From assembly GCF_014694455.1 (NCBI RefSeq), contig NZ_JAAUWT010000010.1:124001-188000 (forward strand): a stretch of 64,000 nt of DNA, in the 5' to 3' direction. Shown here one piece after another: positions 9,475 to 19,547 of this stretch. How positions within the stretch are numbered: the stretch's first letter is position 1; each line of letters opens with the position of its first letter. Made by a program: the position numbers and the translations under genes. Below the pieces are notes generated by a model. The model had not been told where the DNA came from, searched no databases, and worked only from the letters and a program-made list of their open reading frames with translations. This DNA is from Vibrio sp. S9_S30 (GTDB taxonomy: Bacteria > Pseudomonadota > Gammaproteobacteria > Enterobacterales > Vibrionaceae).

Positions 9475-10005
9475 TTGAACGCTTTATATGCAATCAAACA
9501 ATTTTCAGAGAGCCGCCTTTCATGGCTGATTCTGCTTATTTCTATCGTTGCACTGGAAGCCACGGCTTTGTACTTTCAGCATGTGATGATGTTGGCTCCA
9601 TGTGTAATGTGTATTTACGAACGTATTGCGATGATGGGTGTCGGCTTCGCTGCTATTTTAGGCATGTTAAACCCTAAAAACGTGATCATTCGTTGGCTCG
9701 GATTCTTCGGGTGGGGCGCAAGTGCCTATAAGGGCTTAATGCTTTCGCTACAGCATGTCGATTATCAGTTTAACCCTTCCCCTTTTGCAACATGCGATAT
9801 TTTCGTCTCTTTCCCAGACTGGGCACCTCTTAATAAATGGATGCCATCGGTATTTGAAGCGTATGGAGATTGCAGCAAGGTGGTATGGCAATTCTTAACC
9901 CTATCCATGCCTCAGTGGTTAGTCGTCATCTTCGCAGGTATGTTGGTTGCGTTAGCGATTGTGATTATTTCTCAGTTTTCTAGAAAGCCGAAAACCTTTT
10001 TTTAA
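9475..10005 (+). CDS. dsbB: Disulfide bond formation protein DsbB
   Basis: Four-helix inner-membrane quinone reductase that reoxidises DsbA and passes electrons to ubiquinone or menaquinone. Its 176 residues contain the CVMC pair (Cys43, Cys46) in the first periplasmic loop and the second pair Cys107 and Cys133, both needed for electron relay. It starts with TTG, with AAGGA 9 nt upstream; no ATG gives the full first membrane helix. It follows nhaB after a terminator hairpin and converges on the SEC-C gene. Confidence 0.95.
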   Translation: MNALYAIKQFSESRLSWLILLISIVALEATALYFQHVMMLAPCVMCIYERIAMMGVGFAAILGMLNPKNVIIRWLGFFGWGASAYKGLMLSLQHVDYQFNPSPFATCDIFVSFPDWAPLNKWMPSVFEAYGDCSKVVWQFLTLSMPQWLVVIFAGMLVALAIVIISQFSRKPKTFF

Positions 10006-10031
10006 AGGTAATGTCCTTAAGATATTGTTAT

Positions 10032-10066
10032 AAGAAATAAAGCTCCTATAAGGAGCTTTATTTCTT
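10032..10066. terminator. Bidirectional terminator, dsbB / SEC-C gene
   Basis: A perfect 16-bp stem, AAGAAATAAAGCTCCT (10032-10047) with AGGAGCTTTATTTCTT (10051-10066), and a 3-nt loop. It lies between two convergent genes and carries T-rich arms on both strands. Confidence 0.85.
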
Positions 10067-10096
10067 GATACGGGAAATACGATGGAAGTTTTGAAA

Positions 10097-10690
10097 CTAG
10101 CAACCACAACATTGCTTAAATTTCTTACCACTTTCACATGGGCATAAATCATTGCGACCAATGGTTTTATATGGGTTCACACTTTGTGATTTGGCACCTG
10201 TCATAAGTTCATCGGCTGCCATCGCCACTTCGGAAATCATGATATCCAACTGTGGCAATAGCGATTCTAAGCGTGGCGGATTCTCTATACCTGCCTGTTT
10301 CATTTGCGCGTGGGTTTGCTCCTCGTCAATACCCAACATAAATGTAGTGAGTAGTGCTTGTAACATCCTTGCTGTACCGTCCGACACTTTTGACTCAAGC
10401 CACTGCTCCTCAACAATCGGCCAAACCGACATAAAACCTTCTGAGAAATCCGCAAAGGCTTCTTTTTCATGCGTCCATTCAGAAGGTCTATATGTGCTCG
10501 ACTTAATGGCAGCGTACTGGTTGTTTATTTGATCAACGACCTGTTTCTCTATCTCTTCAGCTTGTATTTTAGGTAGCCATTTTTTAGGCTCCAGCGGTTG
10601 GGTCACAAAGTTAGCAGCCAACACGGCGCCTTCGTAAAAATGAATGGTTTCGCCATCAAAGCCATTCGGTAGAGAAATCAGTTGGTACAT
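10097..10690 (-). CDS. YecA/UPF0149-family protein with C-terminal SEC-C zinc motif
   Basis: The 197-residue protein has an all-helical UPF0149 (YecA-like) body and ends with the SEC-C motif GRNDLCPCESGKKFKQCC, a zinc-binding tail like that of SecA. YecA-type proteins have been linked to the ribosome and SecA-related nascent-chain handling, but the role of this paralogue is not established. It is a single gene between convergent dsbB and divergent dusC. The start at 10690 gives a typical N-terminus (MYQLISLPNGFDG). Confidence 0.8.
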   Translation of the reverse strand: MYQLISLPNGFDGETIHFYEGAVLAANFVTQPLEPKKWLPKIQAEEIEKQVVDQINNQYAAIKSSTYRPSEWTHEKEAFADFSEGFMSVWPIVEEQWLESKVSDGTARMLQALLTTFMLGIDEEQTHAQMKQAGIENPPRLESLLPQLDIMISEVAMAADELMTGAKSQSVNPYKTIGRNDLCPCESGKKFKQCCGC

Positions 10691-10843
10691 TGTGTTTATC
10701 TTATTTCGGTATGTTGGCGCGAATTATACCCAAGTCCATTAAAGAAACCAGATATCGCTATTTGGCTTTTGGGTTCGCCCTCCGTTTTGCATTCAATAGG
10801 CTTCTCGCATACAATCGCGCAGCCCTAAAACAAGGTAAAAACT

Positions 10844-11806
10844 ATGCGCGTAATACTTGGACCAATGGAAGGCGTATTAGATCATCTAATGCGTGAAATT
10901 CTGACCAACATAAACGATTACGATCTGTGCGTAACAGAATTCGTGCGAGTGATTGATCAGCTATTACCAGAGCATGTTTTTACCCGTATCTGCCCAGAAT
11001 TACACACTGGTAGCAAAACAAAGTCGGGCACCCCTGTACGCACACAGCTACTCGGTCAAGAACCCAATTGGATGGCGGAAAATGCGGTGAGAGCCGTTAA
11101 CCTAGGTTCCGATGGTATTGACCTGAACTTTGGCTGCCCAGCTAAAATGGTCAACAAGAGCAAAGGTGGTGCCGCGTTATTGCAGCATCCTGAACTGATT
11201 TATCAAGTGGTCAAGGCATGCCGTGAAGCCATAGATCCCTCCGTCCCTGTAACGGCTAAAATTCGACTAGGTTGGGAAGACCCGAACGATTGTTTTGAAA
11301 TCGTCGATGCGATTACGCAAGCTGGTGCCAGTGAAATTACGGTACATGCTCGAACGAAGTCAGGTGGATACAAAGCCAGCGAAATTAAATGGGAATACTT
11401 AGCGAAGCTAAAGCAAAGAACCCGTATTCCTTTGATCGCCAATGGCGAGATATGGAATTACGCAGATGGACAACGCTGTATGGAGATGTCAGGAATAGAC
11501 TCACTCATGGTCTGTCGAGGTGCATTCAATGTCCCCAATCTCGGTAATATGGTTAAGTACAATCACCACCCCATGCCTTGGCATGACGTAGTCGACTTGC
11601 TGCTTCAGTATTCCGAATATGAAATCCAAGGTGATAAAGGATTGTACTACCCTAATCGAGTAAAACAGTGGTTTTCGTATCTGAGACAAGAATACCCAGA
11701 AGCGGCAGCCTTATTTCGTGATATTCGCACATTTAATAAAGCGGCACCAATTGTAGAGCATATACAGCGATACCGTGACCAATTGATCACCGAATCGATT
11801 GGCTAA
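10844..11806 (+). CDS. dusC: tRNA-dihydrouridine synthase C
   Basis: Flavin enzyme that reduces a specific tRNA uridine (U16 in E. coli DusC) to dihydrouridine using NADPH. The 320-residue sequence has the Dus TIM barrel: N-terminal LGPMEGV, the FMN/catalytic segment GIDLNFGCPAKMVNKSKGG with the catalytic cysteine, VTAKIRLGW, VHARTK and a conserved IANGEI strand. The C-terminal helical tRNA-binding domain is of the DusC type (YYPNRVKQWFSYLR) rather than DusA or DusB. It is monocistronic and ends at a good terminator. Confidence 0.93.
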   Translation: MRVILGPMEGVLDHLMREILTNINDYDLCVTEFVRVIDQLLPEHVFTRICPELHTGSKTKSGTPVRTQLLGQEPNWMAENAVRAVNLGSDGIDLNFGCPAKMVNKSKGGAALLQHPELIYQVVKACREAIDPSVPVTAKIRLGWEDPNDCFEIVDAITQAGASEITVHARTKSGGYKASEIKWEYLAKLKQRTRIPLIANGEIWNYADGQRCMEMSGIDSLMVCRGAFNVPNLGNMVKYNHHPMPWHDVVDLLLQYSEYEIQGDKGLYYPNRVKQWFSYLRQEYPEAAALFRDIRTFNKAAPIVEHIQRYRDQLITESIG

Positions 11807-11842
11807 CTGACTCCAATACAAACTCTCATGGTCAAAAAGAAA

Positions 11843-11870
11843 AAACCCTCTTCATACTAAAGAGGGTTTA
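11843..11870. terminator. dusC terminator, probably bidirectional
   Basis: AAACCCTCTT (11843-11852) pairs with AAGAGGGTTT (11860-11869), lying between dusC and the end of the convergent ABC operon. Confidence 0.8.
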
Positions 11871-11909
11871 AGTTTCTTACGTTGAGCGCCTTATCTTTTA
11901 AGAAAAGCA

Positions 11910-12704
11910 TTAGTTCAGCAATAAACTGTCATCGGTCAGCTCTTCTCCGCGTACTTTAGAGAACATTTCGAGGAGATCAGGAACCGACATATTTGCCCGT
12001 TCATCTCCGGCAACATCCAAAACGACTTCACCTTGGTGAAGCATGACCGTTCTGTCTCCACACGCTAGCGCGTCTTTCATAGAATGCGTAACCATCATAA
12101 CCGTAAGGTTAAACTCATTTACAATGCGCTTCGTCAAGTCAATAATGAACGCCGCCATACGAGGATCCAGCGCTGCGGTATGTTCATCCAAAAGCAAAAG
12201 TTTACTCTCAGATAATGTCGCCATGACAAGACTGACTGCTTGACGCTGTCCACCCGATAGCAGACCTATATTATCCCCTAACCGATCTTCTAATCCTAAA
12301 CCTAAAATGCTGATGCGCTCTTGAAAGAGTTTTCTCCGTTTTGAAGACAGTGAAAAGCTCCACCCGCGACGCTTCCCTCGCATATAGGCTAATGCCATAT
12401 TTTCTTCAATGGTAAGAGCACCGCACGTCCCTGCAAGGGGATCTTGAAACACCCGCGCACACTGGCTTGCTCGTTGATCAACGGTTTGGCGAGTCACATC
12501 AGCATGATCAATAATGACGCTCCCCCCCGCCATAGGCGTTTCACCAGTAACAGCCCCCAGTAAAGTTGACTTACCTGCCCCATTGGAACCAATAACCGTC
12601 AGGAATTCATGTTCTGGAACAGTAAGAGAAACGCCTCTTAAGGCTCTGTTTTCTAGAATAGTCCCTGCGTTAAAGGTAACTTGAATATTGTCGAGCTGGA
12701 TCAT
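11910..12704 (-). CDS. ABC transporter ATP-binding protein (TrpXYZ-like importer)
   Basis: Cytoplasmic ATPase powering the importer encoded with the two upstream genes. The 264 residues include the Walker A motif GSNGAGKST, the signature LSGGQRQAVSL, Walker B LLLLDEHTAALDP and the switch histidine in VTHSM. HTA in place of the common PTA after the Walker B glutamate is typical of this COG1101 branch. Its start overlaps the permease stop by 4 bp. It is the last gene of the operon. Confidence 0.9.
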   Translation of the reverse strand: MIQLDNIQVTFNAGTILENRALRGVSLTVPEHEFLTVIGSNGAGKSTLLGAVTGETPMAGGSVIIDHADVTRQTVDQRASQCARVFQDPLAGTCGALTIEENMALAYMRGKRRGWSFSLSSKRRKLFQERISILGLGLEDRLGDNIGLLSGGQRQAVSLVMATLSESKLLLLDEHTAALDPRMAAFIIDLTKRIVNEFNLTVMMVTHSMKDALACGDRTVMLHQGEVVLDVAGDERANMSVPDLLEMFSKVRGEELTDDSLLLN

Positions 12705-13621
12705 GCTACCCCCTTAGATTCCGGTTTTGCAGGCTTACCGCCCTTTTTTACCTTAAAGTTTCCTTTCAGTTTCGGTGCAATAAGCGCCAAAGCAACCAGC
12801 ACAGCCGTCACAAGGTTCAAGTCTGAGGCTTGGAGTCCAAACATGCCTGTGCTTAACGCAAATGCAACCGCCAATCTGTAGAGCACCGAACCAACGATAA
12901 CCGCTAAAACCGCCACCCATATTTTCCGACCCGGGATTAACGTCTGTCCAAGAATGACGGCCGCTAATCCGACAACGATGGTACCGACTCCCGATGTCAC
13001 ATCCGCGAAACTGTTTGTTTGCGCAAACAAAGCGCCCGCAAACCCAACAAAGCCATTCGACAACGCCAACCCAAAGTAGGTGTAAAACGCCGTGCTTGCA
13101 CCTTGCGACGCTACCATTCTGGCATTGACACCTGTAGCTCGGAGACCGAGACCGAAATCACTATTTAAAAGGCGCACGACAAAGTTTGCCGACAGTAATA
13201 CCAATACTCCGACCACAATCGGGCGCACATACATAGAATCACCCAAGGCTTCAAATGGCGTTAGGATGGTATTCTCACCTATCAATGCCATATTGGGTCG
13301 CCCCATAATGCGAATATTGATAGAAAAAGCCGCGATCATGGTTAAAATCGAGGCTAGGAGATGCAATATTCCGCACTTCACCGCCAAAAATGCGGTAACC
13401 CAACCGGTTGCGGCACCCGCAATAATCGCCATGCCAGTTGCGATCCATGGGTCGATACCCGCCACAATAGCGGTAGCAGCGACGGCCGCCCCCATTGGGA
13501 AGCTGCCGTCCACACTCAAATCTGGAAAATCCAGAACCCTAAACGTTAAATAGACACCCAGTGCAACCAATCCATAAACGAGCCCAATTTCAAGAGCGCC
13601 AAAAAATGCAAAAGCAGACAT
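12701..13621 (-). CDS. ABC transporter permease (COG4120 type)
   Basis: Inner-membrane channel of about 306 residues and 8-9 hydrophobic segments, related to the branched-chain amino acid permease family (LivH-like). The segments EIGLVYGLVALGVYLTFRVL and DLSVDGSFPMGAAV are characteristic of the COG4120 group found with COG2984 binding proteins. It overlaps the ATPase gene by 4 bp and follows the binding-protein gene after a hairpin that probably reduces its expression relative to the binding protein. Confidence 0.9.
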   Translation of the reverse strand: MSAFAFFGALEIGLVYGLVALGVYLTFRVLDFPDLSVDGSFPMGAAVAATAIVAGIDPWIATGMAIIAGAATGWVTAFLAVKCGILHLLASILTMIAAFSINIRIMGRPNMALIGENTILTPFEALGDSMYVRPIVVGVLVLLSANFVVRLLNSDFGLGLRATGVNARMVASQGASTAFYTYFGLALSNGFVGFAGALFAQTNSFADVTSGVGTIVVGLAAVILGQTLIPGRKIWVAVLAVIVGSVLYRLAVAFALSTGMFGLQASDLNLVTAVLVALALIAPKLKGNFKVKKGGKPAKPESKGVA

Positions 13622-13648
13622 AACAACTCCCTTTCTGCTTGATATAAA

Positions 13649-13678
13649 AAGCCCGAACAGCGAACGCTATTCGGGCTT
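13649..13678 (-). terminator. Intra-operon attenuating hairpin
   Basis: AAGCCCGAA (13649-13657) pairs with TTCGGGCTT (13670-13678), with AGCG/CGCT inside. On the minus strand it is followed by TTTTTAT. Located between binding-protein and permease genes, it would partly terminate transcription and give more binding protein than membrane components. Confidence 0.75.
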
Positions 13679-13685
13679 AGTCGTG

Positions 13686-14651
13686 TTATTTTATGCTAGT
13701 TGCACGATCCAGAACGGATTTTGGAATGGTGACACCAATTTTTTCTGCCGCCGTTTTATTCACAACAAGGTCGGAACCTTTTGCCACGTTCACATCTAAG
13801 CTACCAGGTTCTGCGCCTTCTAAAATAGCCGCTACGTAATCGGCTGTTTGAACACCTACTTGGTAATAATCAAACCCTAGGCTTGCCACAGCACCTTTCT
13901 CAACATAGGAAGTCGCACCGCCAAGGACGGGGATTTTCGCTTGATTCGCCGCAACGATCATACCTTCAATCGCACTCGCCACCGTATTATCCGTTGGCGC
14001 GTAAATCACGTCAGACTTAGCAGAAATGGCTTGAGTTGCCGACTGAACATCTGCGCTCTTTAGCGCCGTCGCTTCAATCACTTTCAAACCTTTTGCCTCA
14101 GCCGCCTCTTTCAAAAGATCAACCAAAGTCACCGCATTCGCTTCACCTGGGTTATAAACCACACCGATAGATTTGACGTTTGGTAGGATTTCTTGAATCA
14201 AGTCAACGTGTTGAGCAACAGGTGACAAATCCGACAAACCAGTCACATTTTTTCCTGGCTGTTTCATGCTGCCCACCAGTTTCGCCCCAACAGGATCGGT
14301 CACCGCCGTGAAAACCACTGGAATAGAACGAGTTGAGGAAACCAACGCTTGCGCGGTAGGCGTCGCAATGCCAACCAATACATCTGGGTTTTCGCCAACA
14401 AATTGACGCGCTATCTGTACGGCAATAGCAGGATTGCCTTGCGCAGTACGATATTCAAATTCTAGATTTTTCCCTTCTATGTAGCCCTTTTCTTTTAGAC
14501 CATCAAGCAAGCCCTGACGTGTCGCGTCCAGAGCGGGATGCTCTACGATTTGTGATACGGCAACTTTGGCCGTTTTAGCAATAACACCGGTTGAGGAAAG
14601 TAACGCTGCACCGGCAATACACGCGGTAACAATGATTTGACTTGCTTTCAT
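13686..14651 (-). CDS. ABC transporter substrate-binding protein (COG2984, TrpX-like)
   Basis: Periplasmic binding protein of the group that includes the tryptophan/tyrosine-type TrpX proteins. The start at 14651 is chosen because AAGGAG sits 6 nt upstream and it begins a clean signal peptide (MKASQIIVTACIAGAALLSS, cleaved after about VIA). The frame is open 31 codons further, without signal-peptide character. The 321-residue preprotein has the typical VAVSQIVEHPALDATRQG start and two lobes with GIATPTAQ and GVVYNPGEANAV. Aromatic amino acids are the likely ligand by family, supported by a TyrR-like box upstream; the exact ligand is unknown. Confidence 0.88.
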   Translation of the reverse strand: MKASQIIVTACIAGAALLSSTGVIAKTAKVAVSQIVEHPALDATRQGLLDGLKEKGYIEGKNLEFEYRTAQGNPAIAVQIARQFVGENPDVLVGIATPTAQALVSSTRSIPVVFTAVTDPVGAKLVGSMKQPGKNVTGLSDLSPVAQHVDLIQEILPNVKSIGVVYNPGEANAVTLVDLLKEAAEAKGLKVIEATALKSADVQSATQAISAKSDVIYAPTDNTVASAIEGMIVAANQAKIPVLGGATSYVEKGAVASLGFDYYQVGVQTADYVAAILEGAEPGSLDVNVAKGSDLVVNKTAAEKIGVTIPKSVLDRATSIK

Positions 14652-14757
14652 CTTGACTCCTTGATTCAGCAGTAAAGTTGTTGTGATGTTGTGGCTGCCA
14701 AGCTCCTGGCGGCTTACTTGTTTTATTTCTTTGATTCCAAACACTCATAATAAAGCG

Positions 14758-14775
14758 CCTAGTCTTAAGTCTAGG
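14758..14775. promoter_or_regulatory. CTAG-type palindrome upstream of the ABC operon
   Basis: CCTAGTCTTAAGTCTAGG is a near-perfect 18-bp palindrome (CCTAG and TTAA/CTAGG symmetric, two positions off) 107 bp before the binding-protein start. It resembles an operator. Spacing between CTAG half-sites (8 nt) differs from the E. coli TrpR box (4 nt). Confidence 0.45.
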
Positions 14776-14816
14776 AAATCTGAAACAAACAGCTACTAAA
14801 AATAGTTTCTTTATTT

Positions 14817-14834
14817 TGTACGCGCTGATTTACG
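14817..14834. promoter_or_regulatory. Candidate TyrR box
   Basis: TGTACG-N6-TTTACG matches the TyrR consensus TGTAAA-N6-TTTACA at 9 of 12 positions, including the essential G and C. TGTACA at 14839-14844 directly follows and could begin a weaker second box. It lies 166-183 bp upstream of the start of a gene whose family transports aromatic amino acids. Confidence 0.4.
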
Positions 14835-15093
14835 CATATGTACACATTTTTACCAGCAAGGCTCAGTAAAGGGAAGAAAGGATTAACAACAAAGTAACAA
14901 AACGTGAAATTTGCGTTAAACAGCACACAAAACCACTGTGTTTGACAGTTAGTAAACTAATATTCTTGTCATTTAAGCAAAAAATAGATGATGTTTTTTC
15001 GAGCAAAATGGAAAGTCAATTATTGTCAGAACATTTGACTTTCATCGATAATAATGGATTGGAGGTCGTTGATTCACATGCCGAATTGGGAAC

Positions 15094-15134
15094 AAAAAGG
15101 AGGCTAGGATCGAATGACCCTAGCCTCCTTTTTT
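15094..15134. terminator. Terminator after yfbV, possibly bidirectional
   Basis: AAAAAGGAGGCTAGG (15094-15108) pairs perfectly over 15 bp with CCTAGCCTCCTTTTT (15119-15133) across a 10-nt loop. T-runs follow on both strands. It lies 48 bp after the yfbV stop (minus strand). The remaining spacer up to 14776 shows no credible gene. Confidence 0.85.
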
Positions 15135-15181
15135 GAGAAGTTAACTTGTAATAAATAGCTCAGTCTGAAATTGGGTTCACT

Positions 15182-15634
15182 TTAAAACCAACGCTCCAAC
15201 GCAGACTTATCGAGCTGTCTAAACGCTCGATTGAGTGTGACCGCCAATTCTTTGTATCGTGGCTTGCTTTTGATCGGCTCAAGCGCACCGCCCGCGTCGA
15301 TAATTTTTTGATGAATTTCTCGGTACCAACTTGCAAGTGCTGGCGGAAGTTGGGTGTTAGAACGGTTACCTAACCACCACATCCCCTGTAGCGGAAGGCT
15401 AATCGCAAATAAAGCCATCACTATAGCTTGCGGCATGGCTTGCTGGTTGTCGAACACCATTTGCATAAGCACACTAATCGCAGCAACAGCTGGCATCACT
15501 TTGACTCCAAATTTTGTCGCCTTGATGATGCGTTGTTCTGGAAAAAGAGGGGTCAGCTCCTTTCGCACAGGCCAAGTATCCATGTATTTTTGACCGTCTT
15601 TCAAACTGTGGATGAGCCCGACTTTATTGTTCAT
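15182..15634 (-). CDS. yfbV: UPF0208 membrane protein YfbV
   Basis: Small inner-membrane protein of 150 residues with two central hydrophobic segments (about residues 45-65 and 68-88) flanked by cytoplasmic ends. The conserved [22 protein letters not shown]-terminus identifies the family. E. coli YfbV has been implicated in chromosome Ter macrodomain insulation; the mechanism is not established. It is divergent from ackA, the same arrangement as in enterobacteria. GAGAGG precedes the start. Confidence 0.9.
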   Translation of the reverse strand: MNNKVGLIHSLKDGQKYMDTWPVRKELTPLFPEQRIIKATKFGVKVMPAVAAISVLMQMVFDNQQAMPQAIVMALFAISLPLQGMWWLGNRSNTQLPPALASWYREIHQKIIDAGGALEPIKSKPRYKELAVTLNRAFRQLDKSALERWF

Positions 15635-15882
15635 ACCAACCTCTCACTAAAATAAATTGACAACCTTTAAAAAAAAGCTGCAAAAAAATTGATTCTAGTT
15701 AAAATGCATTCAAATTTTTTTGTTATCTTGGGTCATTATCGCTATCCTTAGCAAACCCTCAATCTCATTGTTGCCGTTATTTACAATTTAGGCAACCGTG
15801 AGTGTTATTTGCAAGGAAGCGTATTCGCATTGAGTAAAGTATCAATGCGTCCAACGATACGGAATTTCAAGTATTTTTTGAC

Positions 15883-15921
15883 CAAGCGTAATTTGTCTTT
15901 TCAAAAAGGCATTTACGCTTG
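15883..15921 (+). promoter_or_regulatory. Inverted repeat in the ackA leader
   Basis: CAAGCGTAA (15883-15891) pairs perfectly with TTACGCTTG (15913-15921), 57 bp before the ackA start. The rest of the 344-bp divergent yfbV/ackA spacer is AT-rich and should hold both promoters; TTGCC/GGCAA around 15770-15795 forms another weak stem. Confidence 0.4.
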
Positions 15922-15978
15922 CGATTGATTTTCATCCTTAACTGATTCTTTTATCAGACGAATAACAGGTAGTCACTC

Positions 15979-17175
15979 ATGTCTAAGCTAGTTTTAGTTT
16001 TAAACTGCGGTAGTTCTTCACTTAAGTTTGCCATTGTTGATGCAGCAAACGGCGACGAGCACCTTACAGGTCTTGCTGAATGTCTTCATCTTCCAGAAGC
16101 TCGCATCAAGTGGAAACTTGACGGAAAGCACGAAGCACAGCTAGGTAATGGTGCTGCACACGATGAAGCGCTGTCTTTCATTGTTGAAACTATTCTTGCT
16201 TCAAAACCTGAGCTAGCAGATCAATTACAAGCAATTGGTCATCGTGTCGTGCACGGCGGTGAACAATTTACGCAATCAGCATTGATTGATGAAACTGTAC
16301 TTAAAGGGATTGAAGATTGCGCAGCACTTGCGCCTCTTCACAACCCAGCAGCAATCATCGGTATTAAGGCAGCACAAAAAGCCTTCCCAAGCCTACCAAT
16401 GACGGCCGTATTCGATACCGCATTCCACCAAACCATGCCAGAAGAAGCTTACCTATACGCACTGCCGTACAACTTGTACAAAGAGCACGGTATCCGCCGT
16501 TACGGCATGCACGGTACATCTCATCTATTTATCGCTCGTGAAACAGCAGAGCGCCTAGGTAAACCAGCGGATGAATTGAACATCATTAACTGCCACTTAG
16601 GTAACGGTGCATCAGTTTGTGCAATCAAGAATGGGCAATCTGTTGATACTTCAATGGGGCTGACTCCGCTTGAAGGTTTGGTCATGGGGACTCGTTGTGG
16701 TGATATCGACCCAGCCATCATCTTCCATCTTCACGATGCACTTGGTTACTCAGTAGAGCAAATCAACACCATGCTAACGAAAGAGTCTGGTCTTGCCGGT
16801 CTTACAGAAGTGACTTCAGACTGTCGTTTTGTTGAAGACAACTACGGCGAAAAAGAAGAAGCAACGCGTGCTATGGACGTGTTCTGTCATCGCTTAGCGA
16901 AATACGTTGCAGGTTATACTGCAACGCTTGACGGTCGTCTAGATGCCATCGTATTTACGGGCGGTATTGGTGAAAACTCGGGTCCAATCCGTGAAATGGT
17001 TCTAAACCGTCTTGGTATCTTCGGCATCGAAGTTGACGAAGCAGCAAACTTAACAGCGCGTTTCGGCAACGAAGGGACGATCACTACGGCGGAAAGCCGC
17101 ATCCCTGCAATGGTTATCTCGACAAATGAAGAGCTTGTTATTGCTGAAGACACTGCACGTTTAGCGGGTCTATAA
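15979..17175 (+). CDS. ackA: Acetate kinase
   Basis: Interconverts acetyl phosphate + ADP and acetate + ATP, giving ATP during overflow metabolism. The 398-residue length is standard. Visible motifs are NCGSSSLKF at the N-terminus, HRVVHGGE (substrate arginine/histidine), the first signature [12 protein letters not shown], the ATP-binding [11 protein letters not shown] and FTGGIGENS near the C-terminus. It is followed 116 bp later by pta on the same strand, forming the ackA-pta operon with acetyl phosphate as the shared intermediate. Confidence 0.98.
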   Translation: MSKLVLVLNCGSSSLKFAIVDAANGDEHLTGLAECLHLPEARIKWKLDGKHEAQLGNGAAHDEALSFIVETILASKPELADQLQAIGHRVVHGGEQFTQSALIDETVLKGIEDCAALAPLHNPAAIIGIKAAQKAFPSLPMTAVFDTAFHQTMPEEAYLYALPYNLYKEHGIRRYGMHGTSHLFIARETAERLGKPADELNIINCHLGNGASVCAIKNGQSVDTSMGLTPLEGLVMGTRCGDIDPAIIFHLHDALGYSVEQINTMLTKESGLAGLTEVTSDCRFVEDNYGEKEEATRAMDVFCHRLAKYVAGYTATLDGRLDAIVFTGGIGENSGPIREMVLNRLGIFGIEVDEAANLTARFGNEGTITTAESRIPAMVISTNEELVIAEDTARLAGL

Positions 17176-17291
17176 TACACTGACTTTGACTGGCTAACGT
17201 GCCAATAGGTGCGTTTAGCCAGTTCTTATTTTCAGCTTTGGGAACATTGCAGCTTCGCAAAGCATTTACCTGATAGTGATAGGAATCCCCT

Positions 17292-19445
17292 ATGTCACGT
17301 ACTATTATGCTTATCCCCACTAGCGCAGGTGTTGGTCTTACCAGTGTTAGCATGGGCGTTTTGCGCGCTATGGAACGTAAAGGCGTTAAAGTTTCATTCT
17401 ATAAGCCAATCGCACAACCTCGCAGTGGTGGCGACCAGCCCGATCTGACATCAACCATCGTGAGCTTCAACAGCGACATGAAAATTGGCGACCCAACGCC
17501 AATGTCTCAAGCAGAGGCACTTATCGGTGCTGAAAAAATGGACGAACTGCTTGAAACGGTGGTTGAGCGTTACAACCAAATCAATAAGGATTCCGACGTT
17601 ACACTGATCGAAGGTTTGGTGCCCACTCGTAAACACCCGTTTGCTAACCAAGTGAATGCAGAGATTGCGAAAACGCTGGGAGCTGAAATCGTATTTGTCG
17701 CGACACCAGGCACAGACAATCCAACCCAGTTGAAAGAGCGCATCGAAGTCGCTTGTTCTAACTTTGGTGGAACAAAAAATAAGAGCATCTCAGGTGTTAT
17801 CATTAACAAACTGAATGCGCCTGTCGATGACGCTGGCCGTACTCGCCCTGATCTATCTGAAATCTTCGACGATGCAGACAGCGCACATCAAGCGAACCTA
17901 GAAGTGATGCACATCTTCAATTCTAGCCCTATTCGCGTACTAGGTTGTGTGCCTTGGAGCATCGACCTGATTGCCACTCGTGCTATCGATATGGCAAAAC
18001 ACCTGAAAGCAGAAATCATCAATGAAGGTGATATCGCGAGCCGACGTATCAAGAGCATCACATTCTGTGCACGTTCACTTCCAAACATGATCGAGCACTT
18101 CCGTCCTGGCTCTCTGCTGGTTACGTCGGCTGATCGCCCAGACGTTATCGTAGCTGCTGCTTTGGCTTCTATGAATGGTGTTGAAATCGGTGCGATTTTG
18201 TTGACAGGTGGCTACGATATCCCAACTGAAATCGTTGACCTATGTAAGCCTGCCTTTGACACAGGATTGCCGATCTTCAAGGCACAAGGCAACACTTGGC
18301 AGACGTCTTTGAACCTACAAAGCTTTAGCCTAGAAGTGCCAGCAGACGACCGTGAACGTATTGAGTTCGTTAACGATCACGTTGCCAGCCATATCGACGG
18401 CCCTTGGATAGACACCTTAACGGAAGGCTCGGCTACCGTTCGTCGTCTGAGCCCTCCAGCGTTCCGTTACCAACTCACCGAATTTGCTCGTCGCGCAGCA
18501 AAACGCATTGTTCTTCCTGAAGGCGATGAGCCTCGCACCGTAAAAGCGGCGGCTATCTGTGCCGAACGCGGTATCGCAGAATGTGTGCTTTTGGGTAATC
18601 CAGAAGAAATCAAGCGTATCGCTGAGCAACAAGGCGTGGTTTTAGGCAATGGCGTAGAAATCATTGACCCAACAGTGGTACGTGAAAAATACGTCGCTCG
18701 CTTGGTTGAACTGCGCAAGAATAAAGGCATGACGGAAGTGGTTGCTCGTGAGCAACTTGAAGATACCGTTGTTCTCGGCACCATGATGCTAGAGCGCGAA
18801 GAAGTCGACGGCTTGGTTTCTGGTGCGGTTCACACTACGGCTAACACCATTCGTCCACCACTTCAGCTTATCAAGACTGCGCCGAGTGCTTCTCTTGTTT
18901 CGTCTGTGTTCTTTATGCTTTTGCCTGATCAAGTACTGGTTTACGGCGACTGTGCGATCAACCCAGATCCAAACGCAGAGCAATTGGCAGAAATTGCCAT
19001 TCAGTCAGCGGATTCAGCAGCGGCATTTGGTATTGACCCACGCGTTGCAATGATCTCATACTCGACGGGGACATCCGGTCAAGGTGCAGACGTTGAAAAA
19101 GTCCGTGAAGCCACCAAAATTGCTCAAGAAAAGCGTCCTGATTTGGTGATTGATGGTCCACTTCAATACGATGCCGCCATCATGGAAAACGTGGCGGCTT
19201 CTAAAGCGCCTAATTCTCCAGTAGCAGGCAAAGCAACCGTATTTGTATTCCCCGACCTCAACACAGGCAACACAACCTACAAAGCGGTTCAGCGTAGTGC
19301 CGATCTTGTTTCAATCGGTCCAATGCTTCAGGGCATGCGTAAGCCAGTTAACGATTTGTCTCGTGGTGCTTTGGTGGACGACATTGTTTACACCGTCGCG
19401 CTCACCGCCATTCAGGCAAAACAAGCGGAAGAAGCCGACGCTTAA
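17292..19445 (+). CDS. pta: Phosphate acetyltransferase, long form
   Basis: Transfers acetyl between CoA and phosphate, acting with AckA between acetyl-CoA and acetate. The 717-residue protein is the long gammaproteobacterial form: an N-terminal P-loop-like domain ([20 protein letters not shown]), a middle DRTGG-type regulatory domain around residues 220-340, and the catalytic PTA domain from about residue 390, which includes [19 protein letters not shown] and [16 protein letters not shown]. The start at 17292 has TAGGAA upstream. A perfect terminator follows. Confidence 0.98.
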   Translation: MSRTIMLIPTSAGVGLTSVSMGVLRAMERKGVKVSFYKPIAQPRSGGDQPDLTSTIVSFNSDMKIGDPTPMSQAEALIGAEKMDELLETVVERYNQINKDSDVTLIEGLVPTRKHPFANQVNAEIAKTLGAEIVFVATPGTDNPTQLKERIEVACSNFGGTKNKSISGVIINKLNAPVDDAGRTRPDLSEIFDDADSAHQANLEVMHIFNSSPIRVLGCVPWSIDLIATRAIDMAKHLKAEIINEGDIASRRIKSITFCARSLPNMIEHFRPGSLLVTSADRPDVIVAAALASMNGVEIGAILLTGGYDIPTEIVDLCKPAFDTGLPIFKAQGNTWQTSLNLQSFSLEVPADDRERIEFVNDHVASHIDGPWIDTLTEGSATVRRLSPPAFRYQLTEFARRAAKRIVLPEGDEPRTVKAAAICAERGIAECVLLGNPEEIKRIAEQQGVVLGNGVEIIDPTVVREKYVARLVELRKNKGMTEVVAREQLEDTVVLGTMMLEREEVDGLVSGAVHTTANTIRPPLQLIKTAPSASLVSSVFFMLLPDQVLVYGDCAINPDPNAEQLAEIAIQSADSAAAFGIDPRVAMISYSTGTSGQGADVEKVREATKIAQEKRPDLVIDGPLQYDAAIMENVAASKAPNSPVAGKATVFVFPDLNTGNTTYKAVQRSADLVSIGPMLQGMRKPVNDLSRGALVDDIVYTVALTAIQAKQAEEADA

Positions 19446-19460
19446 TTCTGTTCTGTTTAA

Positions 19461-19487
19461 AAAAAACCGCCAATTGGCGGTTTTTTT
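19461..19487 (+). terminator. pta terminator
   Basis: AAAAAACCGCC (19461-19471) pairs with GGCGGTTTTTT (19476-19486) over an AATT loop, ending in a T-run. Confidence 0.9.
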
Positions 19488-19547
19488 ATACTAAGTGGTT
19501 CTTCTAGTTGTTTAACCCATAAGCTAATTAACAAGCCCAGCTTGGTA

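Noticed and set aside
10690..10896. Plus-strand small frame ahead of dusC
   Set aside because: It overlaps both the divergent SEC-C gene start and dusC, and its composition looks like untranslated sequence.
14758..14775. TrpR operator
   Set aside because: The CTAG half-sites are 8 nt apart instead of 4, so it does not fit the known TrpR box; kept only as a palindrome of unknown binder.
14942..15136. Plus-strand open frame of 64 codons between the ABC operon and yfbV
   Set aside because: It starts with TTG, has no ribosome-binding site or family resemblance, and its end lies inside the strong terminator hairpin.
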